Shown here: piece by piece, positions 28,255 to 37,911 of the stretch
Layout: every line of letters starts with the position of its first letter
Position numbering within the stretch: position 1 is the stretch's first letter
Assembly (NCBI GenBank): GCA_963169165.1
Contig: CAUJFL010000425.1
Location: 1-53,340, forward strand
Source: Myxococcota bacterium
Lineage (GTDB): Bacteria; Myxococcota_A; Polyangia; Polyangiales; Polyangiaceae
Length of the DNA: 53,340 nucleotides
Reading direction: 5' to 3'
Notes under the pieces: generated by a model
Told to the model about the DNA's origin: nothing
Database searches by the model: none
Seen by the model: only the letters and a program-made list of their open reading frames with translations
Made by a program: the position numbers and the translations under genes

Positions 28255-28910
28255 AGATCGTCAGGCAGACGGGTGAGGGCCTCAGCCTCTCTCTCACCCG
28301 CTGCGACGGCGCCCTCGAAGAGCGCGCGCGACAGGACCTGAGCGTCCTGTTGCGGCCGCTCTCGGCCGCCAGGCCCGCCGCGCTCGCCGCGCCGGGACCC
28401 AGGGGCGAGATCGCTCCGCAAGTGAAGCTCGTCGACGCGGGCCTCGTGACGAGGATGCAGGCGATCGCGCGCGAGTTTCGCGGCAAGAAGGTCCACGTGA
28501 TCTCTGGCTACAGGCCGCAGAGCGACGGAAGTCATCACAAGCTCGGCAAGGCGATGGATGTGCGCGTCGACGGCGTCGCCAACGAGCGCCTCGTCGCGTT
28601 CTGTCGGAGCCTCTCTGACACCGGCTGCGGCTACTATCCCAACAGCTCGTTCGTGCACGTGGACGTCCGACCGCGGGGCACGGGCCACGTCTACTGGATC
28701 GACGCGTCGGGGCCCGGCGAGCGCGCGCGCTACGTGGCCGCGTGGCCCCCTCCCAAGGGCTCGCCGGCCGCCGAGATCCCGCGGCCCGATCACGCCGCGC
28801 CCACCGACGAGCACCTCCACGACGCGGCGGACGGCAAGAGCGGGCACGGCGTCGGCGAGAGCGATCGCGACGTCGAGGCGAGCGAGACCCCGGTCGACAC
28901 GGCGGGATGA
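28233..28910 (+). CDS. DUF882/peptidase M15-like domain (YcbK-like), -1 frame continuation of the upstream ORF
   Basis: Coherent translation from the A9 tract onward: ECHQDPVEIVRQTGEGLSLSLTRCDGALEERARQDLSVLLRPLS...VHVISGYRPQSDGSHHKLGKAMDVRVDGV...GCGYYPNSSFVHVDVR. No ATG/GTG start at its 5' end; ORF track starts only at TTG 28350. Confidence 0.75.
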   Translation, partial: ECHQDPVEIVRQTGEGLSLSLTRCDGALEERARQDLSVLLRPLSAARPAALAAPGPRGEIAPQVKLVDAGLVTRMQAIAREFRGKKVHVISGYRPQSDGSHHKLGKAMDVRVDGVANERLVAFCRSLSDTGCGYYPNSSFVHVDVRPRGTGHVYWIDASGPGERARYVAAWPPPKGSPAAEIPRPDHAAPTDEHLHDAADGKSGHGVGESDRDVEASETPVDTAG

Positions 28911-29626
28911 GGCGCTTCGACTTTCCTGTCTCGTTCGACGTCCGCGATCGGCGCTGCGTGGTCATCGGCGGGGACGCCGAGGCGACCGACAAGGCAGGGC
29001 GCCTGCTGCGCGCGGGCGCCAGGGTGCAAGTGGTCGCCGAGGAGGTGACACAAGAGCTCGCCGCCCTCGCCGGAGCGGGCGCGATAGGCTGGGCGGCGCG
29101 ATCGTGGACGCCGAGGGATCTCGTCGGCGCGTTCGCCGTGATCGTCGCGCCCGACGAGCGCGCCAGCGCGGACGACGTCGCGGCGCGGCGGGATCAGCTG
29201 GGTTACTTGTTGTGCGTCATCGACGGCCCCGAGCCGTCTGATTTCGCGAGCCCGGCGCTGCTGCGCGCGGGAGATCTCACGATCACCCTGTCGACCGGCG
29301 GGCGCGCACCCGCGCTCGTGTCCCGGCTGCGGCGGGACCTCGAGACCGTGCTCGCGACGCCGCGGATGGCCGAGTTTCTGGAGGCGCTCGCCCGACGCCG
29401 TGAGGCCGCGCCACCCGGCGCCAGGAGCCGGGTGGGCAAGGAGTCGATCGAGGGATTCCGTGTAGACGCGACGATCACGTATCCAGCCTGGTTCGAGCGC
29501 GCCGCGAAGGCGCCCGCCGCCGCGGCGAAGACGGCGAGGGCGAAGAGACCAGCGAAGACGACCGAGGGCGCCGACGGCGCTCCGGCGACGAAGCGCCCGC
29601 GTCGCGCTGACCGTCCCGCGCGCTGA
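28907..29626 (+). CDS. Precorrin-2 dehydrogenase/sirohydrochlorin ferrochelatase-like (CysG N-terminal/Met8-like)
   Basis: FPVSFDVRDRRCVVIGGDAEATDKAGRLLRAGARVQVVAEE; DFASPALLRAGDLTITLSTGGRAPALVSRLRRDLE. Confidence 0.85.
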   Translation: MRRFDFPVSFDVRDRRCVVIGGDAEATDKAGRLLRAGARVQVVAEEVTQELAALAGAGAIGWAARSWTPRDLVGAFAVIVAPDERASADDVAARRDQLGYLLCVIDGPEPSDFASPALLRAGDLTITLSTGGRAPALVSRLRRDLETVLATPRMAEFLEALARRREAAPPGARSRVGKESIEGFRVDATITYPAWFERAAKAPAAAAKTARAKRPAKTTEGADGAPATKRPRRADRPAR

Positions 29627-29790
29627 GGCGGCGGACCGGACTCGGAGCGGCGCATGCCCCCGGCGACGGCGACGTCGTGAGCCACGCTCGAAGCGCTCGT
29701 GGGCGATCCGTCGCCGCCAGCGGCGAGACCTGAGTCGAGGGCTGGCTCCCCGAGCGCCGACGCGCGCGCCCGCCTCGAGGAGCCCTCCGC

Positions 29791-30900
29791 TCACAACAGC
29801 CGATCGAGCGGCGCGTACTCGAGCCCGTGCGCCTCGGCGACGCCCTTGTACGTGACCTGCCCCTTGTACACATTCATCCCCTTGGCGAGCGCCGGATCGG
29901 CCTTCATCGCGTCGACGACGCCGAGCCTCGCGATGGCCTCCGCGTACCGGATGGTCGTGTTGGTGAGCGCCCAGGTGCTCGTCTGGGAGACGGCGCCCGG
30001 CATGTTCGCCACGCAATAGTGTACGACACCGTGCACCTCGTAGGTGGGGTTGTCGTGCGTGGTCGGGCGGCAGGTCTCGATGCAACCGCCCTGGTCGACC
30101 GCGACGTCGACGACCACGGTCCCCTTTTCCATCTGGCCGATGAGCCCCTCGGTGACGAGCCTCGGCGCCTTCGCGCCCGGCACGAGCACGGCCCCGACGA
30201 CGAGATCGGCCCGGCGACACGACTCTTCGATGTTGACAGGGTTCGAGTACAAGGTCTCGATCGCGCCGCCGAACACGTCCTCGAGGTGCGCCATCGTCTC
30301 GGCGCGCACGTCGAGCACCGTCACCTGAGCGCCCATGCCGACCGCGATCGTCGCGGCGTTCTTGCCGACGACGCCGCCGCCCAGGATGACGACACGACCG
30401 CGCCGCGTGCCGGGGACTCCGCCCAGCAGGATGCCCTTGCCGCCGTGCTCCTTCTCGAGGTGCGTCGCGCCGACCTGCACCGCCATCCGCCCGGCGACCT
30501 CGCTCATCGGCTTCAACAGCGGCAGGGAGCCGTCGCCGAGCTCGATCGTCTCGTAGGCGACCGCGGTCACCCTCTTCTTCATCAGCTCGCGCGTCAGCTC
30601 GGGCTCGGGCGCGAGGTGCAGGTACGTGTAGAGGATCTGCCCCTCGCGAAAGTGGTCGAACTCGGCCGGGAGCGGCTCCTTCACCTTGACCACCATGTCG
30701 GCGGCCCACGCGTCGGCCGCGGTCTCCACCACGCGCGCGCCCGCGGCGACGTAGAGCTCGTCGCTGATGCCGCTGCCGAGGCCCGCGCCCCGCTGCACCC
30801 ACACCTCGTGCCCGCGCGACGTCAGCTGGCGGACGCCAGCCGGGGTCATGCCAACACGGTACTCGCGCGTCTTGATCTCCTTCGGAACACCGATCTTCAC
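29791..30900 (-). CDS. ald: Alanine dehydrogenase
   Basis: [40 protein letters not shown]...; [75 protein letters not shown]. Confidence 0.96.
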   Translation of the reverse strand: MKIGVPKEIKTREYRVGMTPAGVRQLTSRGHEVWVQRGAGLGSGISDELYVAAGARVVETAADAWAADMVVKVKEPLPAEFDHFREGQILYTYLHLAPEPELTRELMKKRVTAVAYETIELGDGSLPLLKPMSEVAGRMAVQVGATHLEKEHGGKGILLGGVPGTRRGRVVILGGGVVGKNAATIAVGMGAQVTVLDVRAETMAHLEDVFGGAIETLYSNPVNIEESCRRADLVVGAVLVPGAKAPRLVTEGLIGQMEKGTVVVDVAVDQGGCIETCRPTTHDNPTYEVHGVVHYCVANMPGAVSQTSTWALTNTTIRYAEAIARLGVVDAMKADPALAKGMNVYKGQVTYKGVAEAHGLEYAPLDRLL

Positions 30901-31037
30901 GGTTCGTCTCCTTGTGTGCGCGCGCTCGACGCGTCGCGCGCGCGGAACCTACACGAAGCACACGTACACGCGGAGCGAGTTCGCATGCCGCGCCGCGTAG
31001 AAACGCGCGAAATCTGCCGCGGACGCGACGCGTCGAG

Positions 31038-31607
31038 TCACGCGCTCTCGAGGAACGGCGCCCACGCGGGGTGGGCGTCACCGTGCCCCAGCAGGATGCG
31101 GGCGACGGTCGACCAGCGAGGTCGACCGGGCGCCTGTCGCAGGCGCATCCCCGCGTCGTCGAGCGAGCGCGCGCCCTTCTTCAGGTTGCACGGTTTGCAC
31201 GACGTCACGAGGTTCTCCCAGGTGTCGGCGCCGCCCCGTGAGCGGGGCACGACGTGGTCGATGTTGAGCTCGCGCATCGGCGGACGCTTGCCGCAATACT
31301 GACACTGGTGCCCGTCGCGCAGCATCACGTTGCGACGCGACAGTCGTACGACGCCGCGCGGCCGCTTGTCGTAGCGACACAGGTGGACGACGCGCGGGAC
31401 CTTCAGCACGCCCGACACGATCGGCACGGCTGGATGGTCGTCGGCGGGGCGTCTGCGCCAGGCGTCGAAGTCGTAGAGCTCGCCGTCCTCGAGGGCCATG
31501 GCGGTGCCTCCGTACAGGAGCACGAACGCGCGCCTGGCGCAGGTGACCTGCACCGGCTCGTAGAACCTGTTCAAGACCAGCACGGGGAGCGCCAACACGT
31601 CGGGCAT
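31038..31607 (-). CDS. HNH endonuclease family protein
   Basis: LVLNRFYEPVQVTCARRAFVLLYGGTAMA; RDGHQCQYCGKRPPMRELNIDHVVPRSRGGADTWENLVTSCKPCNLKKG. Confidence 0.9.
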   Translation of the reverse strand: MPDVLALPVLVLNRFYEPVQVTCARRAFVLLYGGTAMALEDGELYDFDAWRRRPADDHPAVPIVSGVLKVPRVVHLCRYDKRPRGVVRLSRRNVMLRDGHQCQYCGKRPPMRELNIDHVVPRSRGGADTWENLVTSCKPCNLKKGARSLDDAGMRLRQAPGRPRWSTVARILLGHGDAHPAWAPFLESA

Positions 31608-31724
31608 CGGGACCTCGTTCGCGGCGCGATTGTGTCACCAAACCGCGCGTTGGCCAGCGGCGTTCTCGCGCGATCGCCCCGCGCGCTGACGGCCGCCCGG
31701 CGCGCGTGCTATGGCGCGCGTTCG

Positions 31725-31919
31725 ATGCGTCTCTCGCCCTCGCTCGCCCTCGCCGCGCTCGCGCTCGTCGCGTGCGGAGGCTCGTCCAGCGAGACGCCGT
31801 TCCCTCAGAGCGTCGCCGACATGACGAGCGATCCCGTGCTGCGACGGCCTCGCCCCGGCGCGAGCGCGTCGCCGATGACGCCGGCCCGTCGTCGAGGCCA
31901 GCCCGTCGGCGCGCCGTGA
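31725..31919 (+). CDS. Small putative lipoprotein
   Basis: MRLSPSLALAALALVACGGSSSE lipobox; 64 aa; stop overlaps the start of the next gene. Confidence 0.6.
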   Translation: MRLSPSLALAALALVACGGSSSETPFPQSVADMTSDPVLRRPRPGASASPMTPARRRGQPVGAP

Positions 31920-32377
31920 GCGACGACGACGAGCGCCGCGCCGGCCACGCGTCGGCGTATCCGCTGTCGCGCCTCGCGCCGCCGTTCGCGCTCGTCGACG
32001 TCGCCCGCGAGATCGAGCAGGCCGACTCGATGCTCGGCGCGGTCGTCTCGGCCGAGCTCACGCTGCTCGCCGATCAAATCAGGGCGCTGCAGGCGCGCGC
32101 CGCGGAGGTGCTGAGCCGCGCGCAGCGAGACTCCGAGCTCCACCGCGTCGAGTGCCGCTTCAAGAAGCTGCCCGGAAAGAGCTACCACCTCTACGAACGG
32201 CCCGGCGGCGCGCGCTATTTCTCGCAGCTGTCGCCCGACGACTGGCGTGGCGCGCCGCCGCACGCGTTCGTCGGCACCTTCCGCCTCGAGGCGGACCTCT
32301 CGTTCAGCGAGTCCGGCGCGGCGCGCGAGAGGATCGAGCCCCGCGGGCTCGCCGACGCCCTCCGCGGGGACCGCTGA
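31916..32377 (+). CDS. DUF2452-like protein
   Basis: LVDVAREIEQADSMLGAVVSAELTLLADQIRALQARAAEVLSRAQRDSELHRVECRFKKLPGKSYHLYERPGGARYFSQLSPDDW. Confidence 0.78.
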   Translation: MSDDDERRAGHASAYPLSRLAPPFALVDVAREIEQADSMLGAVVSAELTLLADQIRALQARAAEVLSRAQRDSELHRVECRFKKLPGKSYHLYERPGGARYFSQLSPDDWRGAPPHAFVGTFRLEADLSFSESGAARERIEPRGLADALRGDR

Positions 32378-32458
32378 CGCCCTCCTCGAGCGCGCTCGTC
32401 GTGGGGCCGCGAAATCCTCGTTGAACGGCCGCACTGTCCAGGTCAGGATGGCGCGACC

Positions 32459-33559
32459 ATGAACCGTCCCACCTTTGTTGCCCTGATCTTCGCGCTCTCC
32501 ACCTCGGCCTTCGTCGCGTGCGGCAGCCGCGACGACGATCCGGCCGATCCCGGCGGCTCGTCCTCCGCGGGCACCTCGTCCGGCGGCTCGTCGAGCGGCG
32601 GCACGTCCGCGGCTGGCACGTCGAGCGGCGGCACGTCGAGCGGCGGCACGTCGAGCGGCGGCACGTCGAGCGGCGGCACGTCGGGCGGCGGCGAGAACAC
32701 CGCCGCGCTCTGCGCCGACAAGCTCGACAACGACGGCGACAAGTTCATCGACTGCGACGACAAGGACTGCTGCTCGCTCGTCGACTGCAAGGCGACCGCC
32801 CCGACGTCGTACTGCGGCAAGGGCGGCGGCACGGGCGGCAGCGGCGGCTCGTCGAGCGCGACCGGCGAGAACACCTTCGCGCTCTGCTCGAACGGCGGCG
32901 ACGACGACGGCGACAAGTTCGCCGACTGCGAGGACAAGGAGTGCTGCAAGCTCGTCGACTGCGCCGCCACCGCGCCGACCTCGTACTGCGGCAAGCAGGC
33001 GGCCAACGCGGAGAACACCGTCGCCAAGTGCACCGACGGCACCGACAACGACATGGACAAGTACACCGACTGCGAGGACAGCGGCTGCTGCGACGTGGTC
33101 GACTGCAAGACGTCCGCGCCGACCTCGTACTGCGGCAAGAAGGGCACGGGCGGCAGCGGCGGCAGCGGCGGCTCGTCGAGCGCGACCGGCGAGAACACCG
33201 CCGCGCTCTGCGCCAACGGCGCCGACGACGACGGCGACAAGTTCATCGACTGCGAGGACAAGGAGTGCTGCAAGCTCGTCGACTGCGCCACCAGCGCGCC
33301 GACCTCGTACTGCGGCAAGCAGGCGCTCAACGGCGAGAACACCGTCGCCAAGTGTACCGACGGCACCGACAACGACGGCGACAAGTACACCGACTGCGAG
33401 GACGGCAACTGCTGCGACGTGGTCGACTGCAAGACGACCGCCCCCGAGTCGTACTGCGGCAAGAAGGGCGCTGGCGGGTCGAGCGCGGGCGGCGCGGGCG
33501 GCTCGAGCGCGGGCGGGTCGAGCGCGGGCGGCTCGAGCGCTGCGGGCGCGGGCGGCTGA
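32459..33559 (+). CDS. Lipoprotein with five six-Cys, Asp-rich (TSP3-like) repeats and Gly/Ser/Thr linkers
   Basis: Signal peptide/lipobox FVACG; repeats ENTxxxCxDGxDNDGDKxxDCEDxxCCxxVDCxxxAPxSYCGK x5. Confidence 0.82.
   Translation: MNRPTFVALIFALSTSAFVACGSRDDDPADPGGSSSAGTSSGGSSSGGTSAAGTSSGGTSSGGTSSGGTSSGGTSGGGENTAALCADKLDNDGDKFIDCDDKDCCSLVDCKATAPTSYCGKGGGTGGSGGSSSATGENTFALCSNGGDDDGDKFADCEDKECCKLVDCAATAPTSYCGKQAANAENTVAKCTDGTDNDMDKYTDCEDSGCCDVVDCKTSAPTSYCGKKGTGGSGGSGGSSSATGENTAALCANGADDDGDKFIDCEDKECCKLVDCATSAPTSYCGKQALNGENTVAKCTDGTDNDGDKYTDCEDGNCCDVVDCKTTAPESYCGKKGAGGSSAGGAGGSSAGGSSAGGSSAAGAGG
32615..32689 (+). repeat. 15-bp tandem repeat GGCACGTCGAGCGGC, 5 units
   Basis: Consecutive units at 32615, 32630, 32645, 32660, 32675 (last with one substitution); encodes GTSSG. 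Confidence 0.85.
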
Positions 33560-33601
33560 TTCGCGCTGTCGGGGCGGCGCTCACCGTCGCCCCGATGTCA
33601 C

Positions 33602-34981
33602 ATGCAGGCACCCCTTCCAGACGATCCGGTCACGACGAGCGGTGAGCCCGCGCCGCAGCGTCGACGCACGCTCGCGGCGCTGCGGCGGCCGCTGGTGTTC
33701 ACGTTCTTCGTCGCGCTCGTGGTGCACACCCCGTTCACGCCGCTCTTCCCGCTCTTGCGCGTGCTGCAGCGGGCGGCGCTGCTGCGCGAGGACAAGCGCG
33801 ACTGGGACTACAAGGACGAGTCGAAGCCCGATCTGTCCGTCCCCATCGAGCTCGTCCAGCTGCCGCCCAAGCCCGACGCGCCCGGCGGCGACGCGGTCGC
33901 GCTGCCCGCTGACAAGCCCGCACCCAAGGCGCCGCAGCAGCCCGACTCACCCCCCCAGAAGTCCGAGGTCAAGCTCGGCGCCGGCAAGACTGCAGAGAGC
34001 CCGCCGAAGGACGGCGATGACAAGGCTGTGGGGCCCGGCGAGAAGGAGAAGAAGGCCAAGCTCGACGACAAGAAGCGCAAGGACGGCGACGACAGAAAGG
34101 ACGAGGTCGGCCTCAAGGGGACGACGGCCAAGCTCGCCGGAAAGCCCAACGTCTCCCTGGCCCTGTGGTTCGAGCCGATCCGCACGCACGAGCTCGCCAA
34201 GGTCGCCGACAAGCTGTTCGCGTGCGCGCCCGAGTGGCGACCCTTCATCGCCGAGGGGATCTCGCCGCTCTCCGATCTCGAGGGGGTGCTCGTCGTCGGG
34301 CCCAAGCTGTCGGACGCGTCGAAGATGACCGCCGCGGTGCAGCACAGGCTCGAGCCGGAGCGCATGAAGGGGGTCGCGGACGCCATCGTGCAGCGGACGG
34401 GAGGCGGCTGGTACGAGCCCGAAGTCGCGCGCGTGCGCCTGATGAAGCACGATCGCGCGATGTTCACGCACCCAACAAGCATGATCTTCCTGACACCGAA
34501 GGATTCTTACAAGGCGATCCACGCCTCCAGGGATCCAATGTCGCTGCCGCCCTCTGGTGGCCGCGCGCTCGCCGTGTCGCTGCAGAAGCCGGCGCGCCCG
34601 CTGAAGAAGCTCGGCCTGCGCCTGCCCGACCGCCTCACCGAGCTTCGCCTCGACGTCTTCGCCAACCCCGACGGGTCGGCCGACATGCAGCTCGATTTCG
34701 AGGACGTCGGCGAGGCAGAGGCTCGCGCCGACGCGAAGCTCGTGACGGCGACGGTGCAGAGCCTGTTCGCCGATCTGTCGAGCGTCACGCGCACGGTCGA
34801 CGCGCTCGTCGACGACGGGGGCAACGACGCGACGCTGCGGCTGCCAGAGGTGTCGTTCGACGCCGTCGAGAAGCGCCTGACCGCGACCGCACACTTCGAC
34901 ACGCGCCAGACCAGCAAGATGCTGTCGCTGCTCGGACGCGTCGTGTGCGCGAAGCCGAAGGCGAAGGCGACGAAAGAGTGA
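33602..34981 (+). CDS. Hypothetical membrane-anchored protein with Lys/Asp/Pro-rich linker
   Basis: N-terminal TM PLVFTFFVALVVHTPFTPLFPLL, charged linker, C-terminal globular region. Confidence 0.7.
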   Translation: MQAPLPDDPVTTSGEPAPQRRRTLAALRRPLVFTFFVALVVHTPFTPLFPLLRVLQRAALLREDKRDWDYKDESKPDLSVPIELVQLPPKPDAPGGDAVALPADKPAPKAPQQPDSPPQKSEVKLGAGKTAESPPKDGDDKAVGPGEKEKKAKLDDKKRKDGDDRKDEVGLKGTTAKLAGKPNVSLALWFEPIRTHELAKVADKLFACAPEWRPFIAEGISPLSDLEGVLVVGPKLSDASKMTAAVQHRLEPERMKGVADAIVQRTGGGWYEPEVARVRLMKHDRAMFTHPTSMIFLTPKDSYKAIHASRDPMSLPPSGGRALAVSLQKPARPLKKLGLRLPDRLTELRLDVFANPDGSADMQLDFEDVGEAEARADAKLVTATVQSLFADLSSVTRTVDALVDDGGNDATLRLPEVSFDAVEKRLTATAHFDTRQTSKMLSLLGRVVCAKPKAKATKE

Positions 34982-35000
34982 ACGGGGTGTCCAGCCTGGC

Positions 35001-36272
35001 CTAGCCTCCGTCGCCGCTGCCAGCGTCGCTGTCGTCAGGTCGTGTAGGACTGGACGGGGTGACCGTGAGCTTGGTGAACGCTCCCACGAAGTAGAGCTCG
35101 TGGTCCAGGCTGGCGCCCATGAAATCCGCGTCGCGGCTGTCCGGGCTGCGCTCGCCGACGATAGACCATGTGTTGGTCGTCATGTCGAACCTCCAGAGCT
35201 TGCCCGAGGCGGAGACCTGCGTGGCGGAGACCTTGTCGGCGAGCACGAGCAGGTAGAGCGCGTCGTCGTGGACGATGGAGGTGTAGACGCCCGGATCGAG
35301 CTTCAGCTGCGGCTCGGGCGCGGCGGACCAGGCGCTGGTAGCGGGCGCGTAGCGCTCGAGCAGCGGGCCCGCGGCGATGCCGAGGAAGACCGCCAGCTCG
35401 CCCCTCAGCGTCGCCGAGCCGAACAGCCAACGCGGCGACGGCATCTGTGGCGCGAGCGACCAGCTGTCGCCGACCGGATCGTAGACGAGCATCTGGCGCT
35501 CTTCGTCCTTGGCGCTCGAGGTCCAGTCGGTCGAGTAGCCGCCGACGACGTAGAGCTTGCCCCCGAGGGCGTGGACGGCGCTGCCGCCCCGGGGCGCGGG
35601 GAGCTTGGCGAGGGAGGTCCACGTGTCGGTCTTCGAGTCGTAGACGGCGGCAGAGTCGAGGGGGCGAAACAGGTCCTCCGTGGTGTTGTGAACGCCGCCC
35701 AGCAAGTAGACCTTGTCACCGACGACCGCGGGCCAGACGCCGTCGCGGTCGTCGGGGATGGGGGCGCGGATCGACCAGCTGTCGGCCGCCACGTCGTAGC
35801 ACTCGACCTGAGGCGTCCCGCGGAGGAGGTTGGCTCCGTTGAACCCGCCGATGGCGCACACGAGCCGGTCGCCCACCGAGCGGAGCCAGGCGGAGCGGGG
35901 CTTGGGCCACGCCGCCCCCCGCGTCCACGTCTTCGTCGCGGGATCGTACAGCTCGACGGCGCTGGCGTAGTTGCCGCGGGGGTCGAGGCCGCCCATCACG
36001 AGGAGCTTGCCCGCGGCGGCCAGCAACGTCGTGCCGACTCGCTCGGTCGGCGGCGGGGTCAGCGCCTCGAGGGATCTCGTGCCCTGGTCGAAGCGCTCGA
36101 AATGCATCTCGAACGACGCCGAGAGCGTGCCGCCGTCCGCGAGGTCTCCGGCCAGCTTCGTCAGCTCTTCTTGCTCGGCGGGGGTGCAGCGCCCGAGCAG
36201 CAAGGGAAGGATGACGCCAGCCGCGGTCACCGCCAGAGCTCGCCCGGGACGCGTGCGGAGGGTGTCGCGCAT
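35001..36272 (-). CDS. Kelch-repeat exported protein
   Basis: Repeated kelch blades (KLLVMGGLDPRGNYASAVELYDPATKTWTRGAAWPKPRS; DKVYLLGGVHN...AAVYDSKTDTWTSLAKLPAPRGGSA; KLYVVGGYS). Confidence 0.85.
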   Translation of the reverse strand: MRDTLRTRPGRALAVTAAGVILPLLLGRCTPAEQEELTKLAGDLADGGTLSASFEMHFERFDQGTRSLEALTPPPTERVGTTLLAAAGKLLVMGGLDPRGNYASAVELYDPATKTWTRGAAWPKPRSAWLRSVGDRLVCAIGGFNGANLLRGTPQVECYDVAADSWSIRAPIPDDRDGVWPAVVGDKVYLLGGVHNTTEDLFRPLDSAAVYDSKTDTWTSLAKLPAPRGGSAVHALGGKLYVVGGYSTDWTSSAKDEERQMLVYDPVGDSWSLAPQMPSPRWLFGSATLRGELAVFLGIAAGPLLERYAPATSAWSAAPEPQLKLDPGVYTSIVHDDALYLLVLADKVSATQVSASGKLWRFDMTTNTWSIVGERSPDSRDADFMGASLDHELYFVGAFTKLTVTPSSPTRPDDSDAGSGDGG

Positions 36273-36333
36273 CAGGCCAGTGTAGCGTGGGCTCCCCGCC
36301 GCGCGCGAGAGCCGTCGGCGACGCCCGCGGGAC

Positions 36334-37254
36334 CTACTTGCGGTAGAGCTGGCGGACGATCGTGTAGGGGCGGTGCTTGACCTCGTGGTGGATCTTGGAC
36401 AGGTACATTCCGAGCAGGCCGAGGCAGAAGATCGTGATGCCGCCGAGCAGCCAGATCGAGACGATCAACGACAACCAACCCTCGAGCAGGGCCTCGAAGA
36501 AGAGCGCGCGGATCACCATCCAACCCGCCGCGCCCGTCGCCCCCAAGGTGATCAGGCTGCCCAGATAGAAGATCAAGACCAGCGGGCGGCTGCTGAAGGA
36601 GGTGATGGAGTCGATCAGCAACGTCAGCTTGCGCGTGAACGTGTAGGTCGAGGGCGAGTGCGAGCCCTTCACGATCGGCATGGGGCTCTGCGCGAAGCCC
36701 GTGATCACCCACAAACCTCCCATCACCGCCTCGCGCTCCTGGTGCTGGACCAGCGCCTCTACGTAGCGGCGCCGCATGAGCCGCGCGGTCACCACGTTGC
36801 GCGGCAGAGGGTGGGTCGAGAGCCAGTTGAAGATCGTGTAGAAGAACCAGCCTGTGACGCGCTCGAAGGTCCTCCCCTTGCGAGTGGTCTGCACCCCGTA
36901 GACCACATCGGCGCCCGTGGCCTCCAGCGCCTCGTGGAAGCGGGCGAGCCACTCTGGCTCCTCTTCGAGGTCGACGTCGAGCAGGTAGACCAGCTCGCCG
37001 CGCGCGTGCATGAGGCCCGTCATCATCGCCTTGGCGTGCCCGAAATTGCGGGAGAGATCGACGACCGTGACGCGAGGGTCCTCGAGGTGGAGCGCGACCG
37101 CGAGGTCGAGCGCGTCGTCGGGTGAGCCGTCGTTGACGAAGACGATCTCCCAGTCGGACCCGACCAGCTGCTCGGCCGCCGCCCGCGCGCGTGCGTAGAA
37201 CTCACGCACGCAGGGCGCCGAATAGTACAGCGTGGCGACGATGGAGAGCCTCAT
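36334..37254 (-). CDS. Glycosyltransferase family 2 with C-terminal TM helices (GtrB/ArnC-like)
   Basis: MRLSIVATLYYSAPCVREFYARA...WEIVFVNDGSPDDALDLA; VVDLSRNFGHAKAMMTGLMHARGELVYLLDVDLEEEPEWL. Confidence 0.92.
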   Translation of the reverse strand: MRLSIVATLYYSAPCVREFYARARAAAEQLVGSDWEIVFVNDGSPDDALDLAVALHLEDPRVTVVDLSRNFGHAKAMMTGLMHARGELVYLLDVDLEEEPEWLARFHEALEATGADVVYGVQTTRKGRTFERVTGWFFYTIFNWLSTHPLPRNVVTARLMRRRYVEALVQHQEREAVMGGLWVITGFAQSPMPIVKGSHSPSTYTFTRKLTLLIDSITSFSSRPLVLIFYLGSLITLGATGAAGWMVIRALFFEALLEGWLSLIVSIWLLGGITIFCLGLLGMYLSKIHHEVKHRPYTIVRQLYRK

Positions 37255-37278
37255 CGGCCGGGCTTCCGGGGAGCTGGG

Positions 37279-37911
37279 TCAGCGATAGACGTAGACGGTG
37301 AAGTCGTAGGTCCCGTAGTCCTGCCTGATCACGATGTTGCGCGAGAGATCGCGCTTGAGGAAGGCCGCCGCCGAGTCGAAGGGCAGGTGGAACAGATCCT
37401 CGCGCTCCCAGTCGACGTGCTTGGTCATCGCGTTGAACGCCAGTCCCCGGCGCGCGTGCGGCCACAGCTTTCGGAGCAGGGTCTGGGCGTAGTCGAAGCA
37501 GGTCTCGAAGCTCAGCGCGCCCTTGTTCGTGAAGAGGCCGTTGACGACGACGTAGTCGTACTCGCCGAGCTGGGCCTCGGGCTGCAAGAAATCCATCTGG
37601 ATATAGGGCACGCCCGGGAACTTGGCGCGCGAGAGCGCGAGGAACTTCTCGGAGATGTCGAGGCCGGTGTAGTCGATGCCCTCGACCCCCTTGTCTCGCA
37701 GGTAGGCGAGCAGGGCCGAGGCGCCGCACCCGAAGTCGAGCAGCGAGACTCGCTCCCCGGGGTGAGGCTTTATCAAACCCATCATGACTTCGTAGCGCGT
37801 CTCGGCCGCCTGTGCGCTCGACCAGTCGACCCCGCGGTGGGTGTCGCCGTGCTCGTCGAGGCAGCGCTCGCAGTGGTCACGCTGGAGGATCTGAGGGGAG
37901 GGGGTGGTCAT
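37279..37911 (-). CDS. Class I SAM-dependent methyltransferase
   Basis: VSLLDFGCGASALLAYLRDKG...YTGLDISEKFLALSRAKFPGVPYIQMDF. Confidence 0.85.
   Translation of the reverse strand: MTTPSPQILQRDHCERCLDEHGDTHRGVDWSSAQAAETRYEVMMGLIKPHPGERVSLLDFGCGASALLAYLRDKGVEGIDYTGLDISEKFLALSRAKFPGVPYIQMDFLQPEAQLGEYDYVVVNGLFTNKGALSFETCFDYAQTLLRKLWPHARRGLAFNAMTKHVDWEREDLFHLPFDSAAAFLKRDLSRNIVIRQDYGTYDFTVYVYR

Noticed and set aside
28270-28300. Hairpin CGGGTGAG...CTCACCCG as rho-independent terminator or canonical frameshift stimulator
   Set aside because: No T-tract follows, it lies inside the DUF882 coding frame, and the 36-nt spacing from the slippery site is outside the usual 5-9 nt.
32615-32689. Possible CRISPR-like array
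   Set aside because: Contiguous 15-bp units with no spacers; codes for a GTSSG linker.
32443-33462. 339-aa minus-strand ORF with regular repeats
   Set aside because: Mirror of the repeat-encoding plus-strand lipoprotein; plus strand has signal peptide and conserved Cys/Asp pattern.
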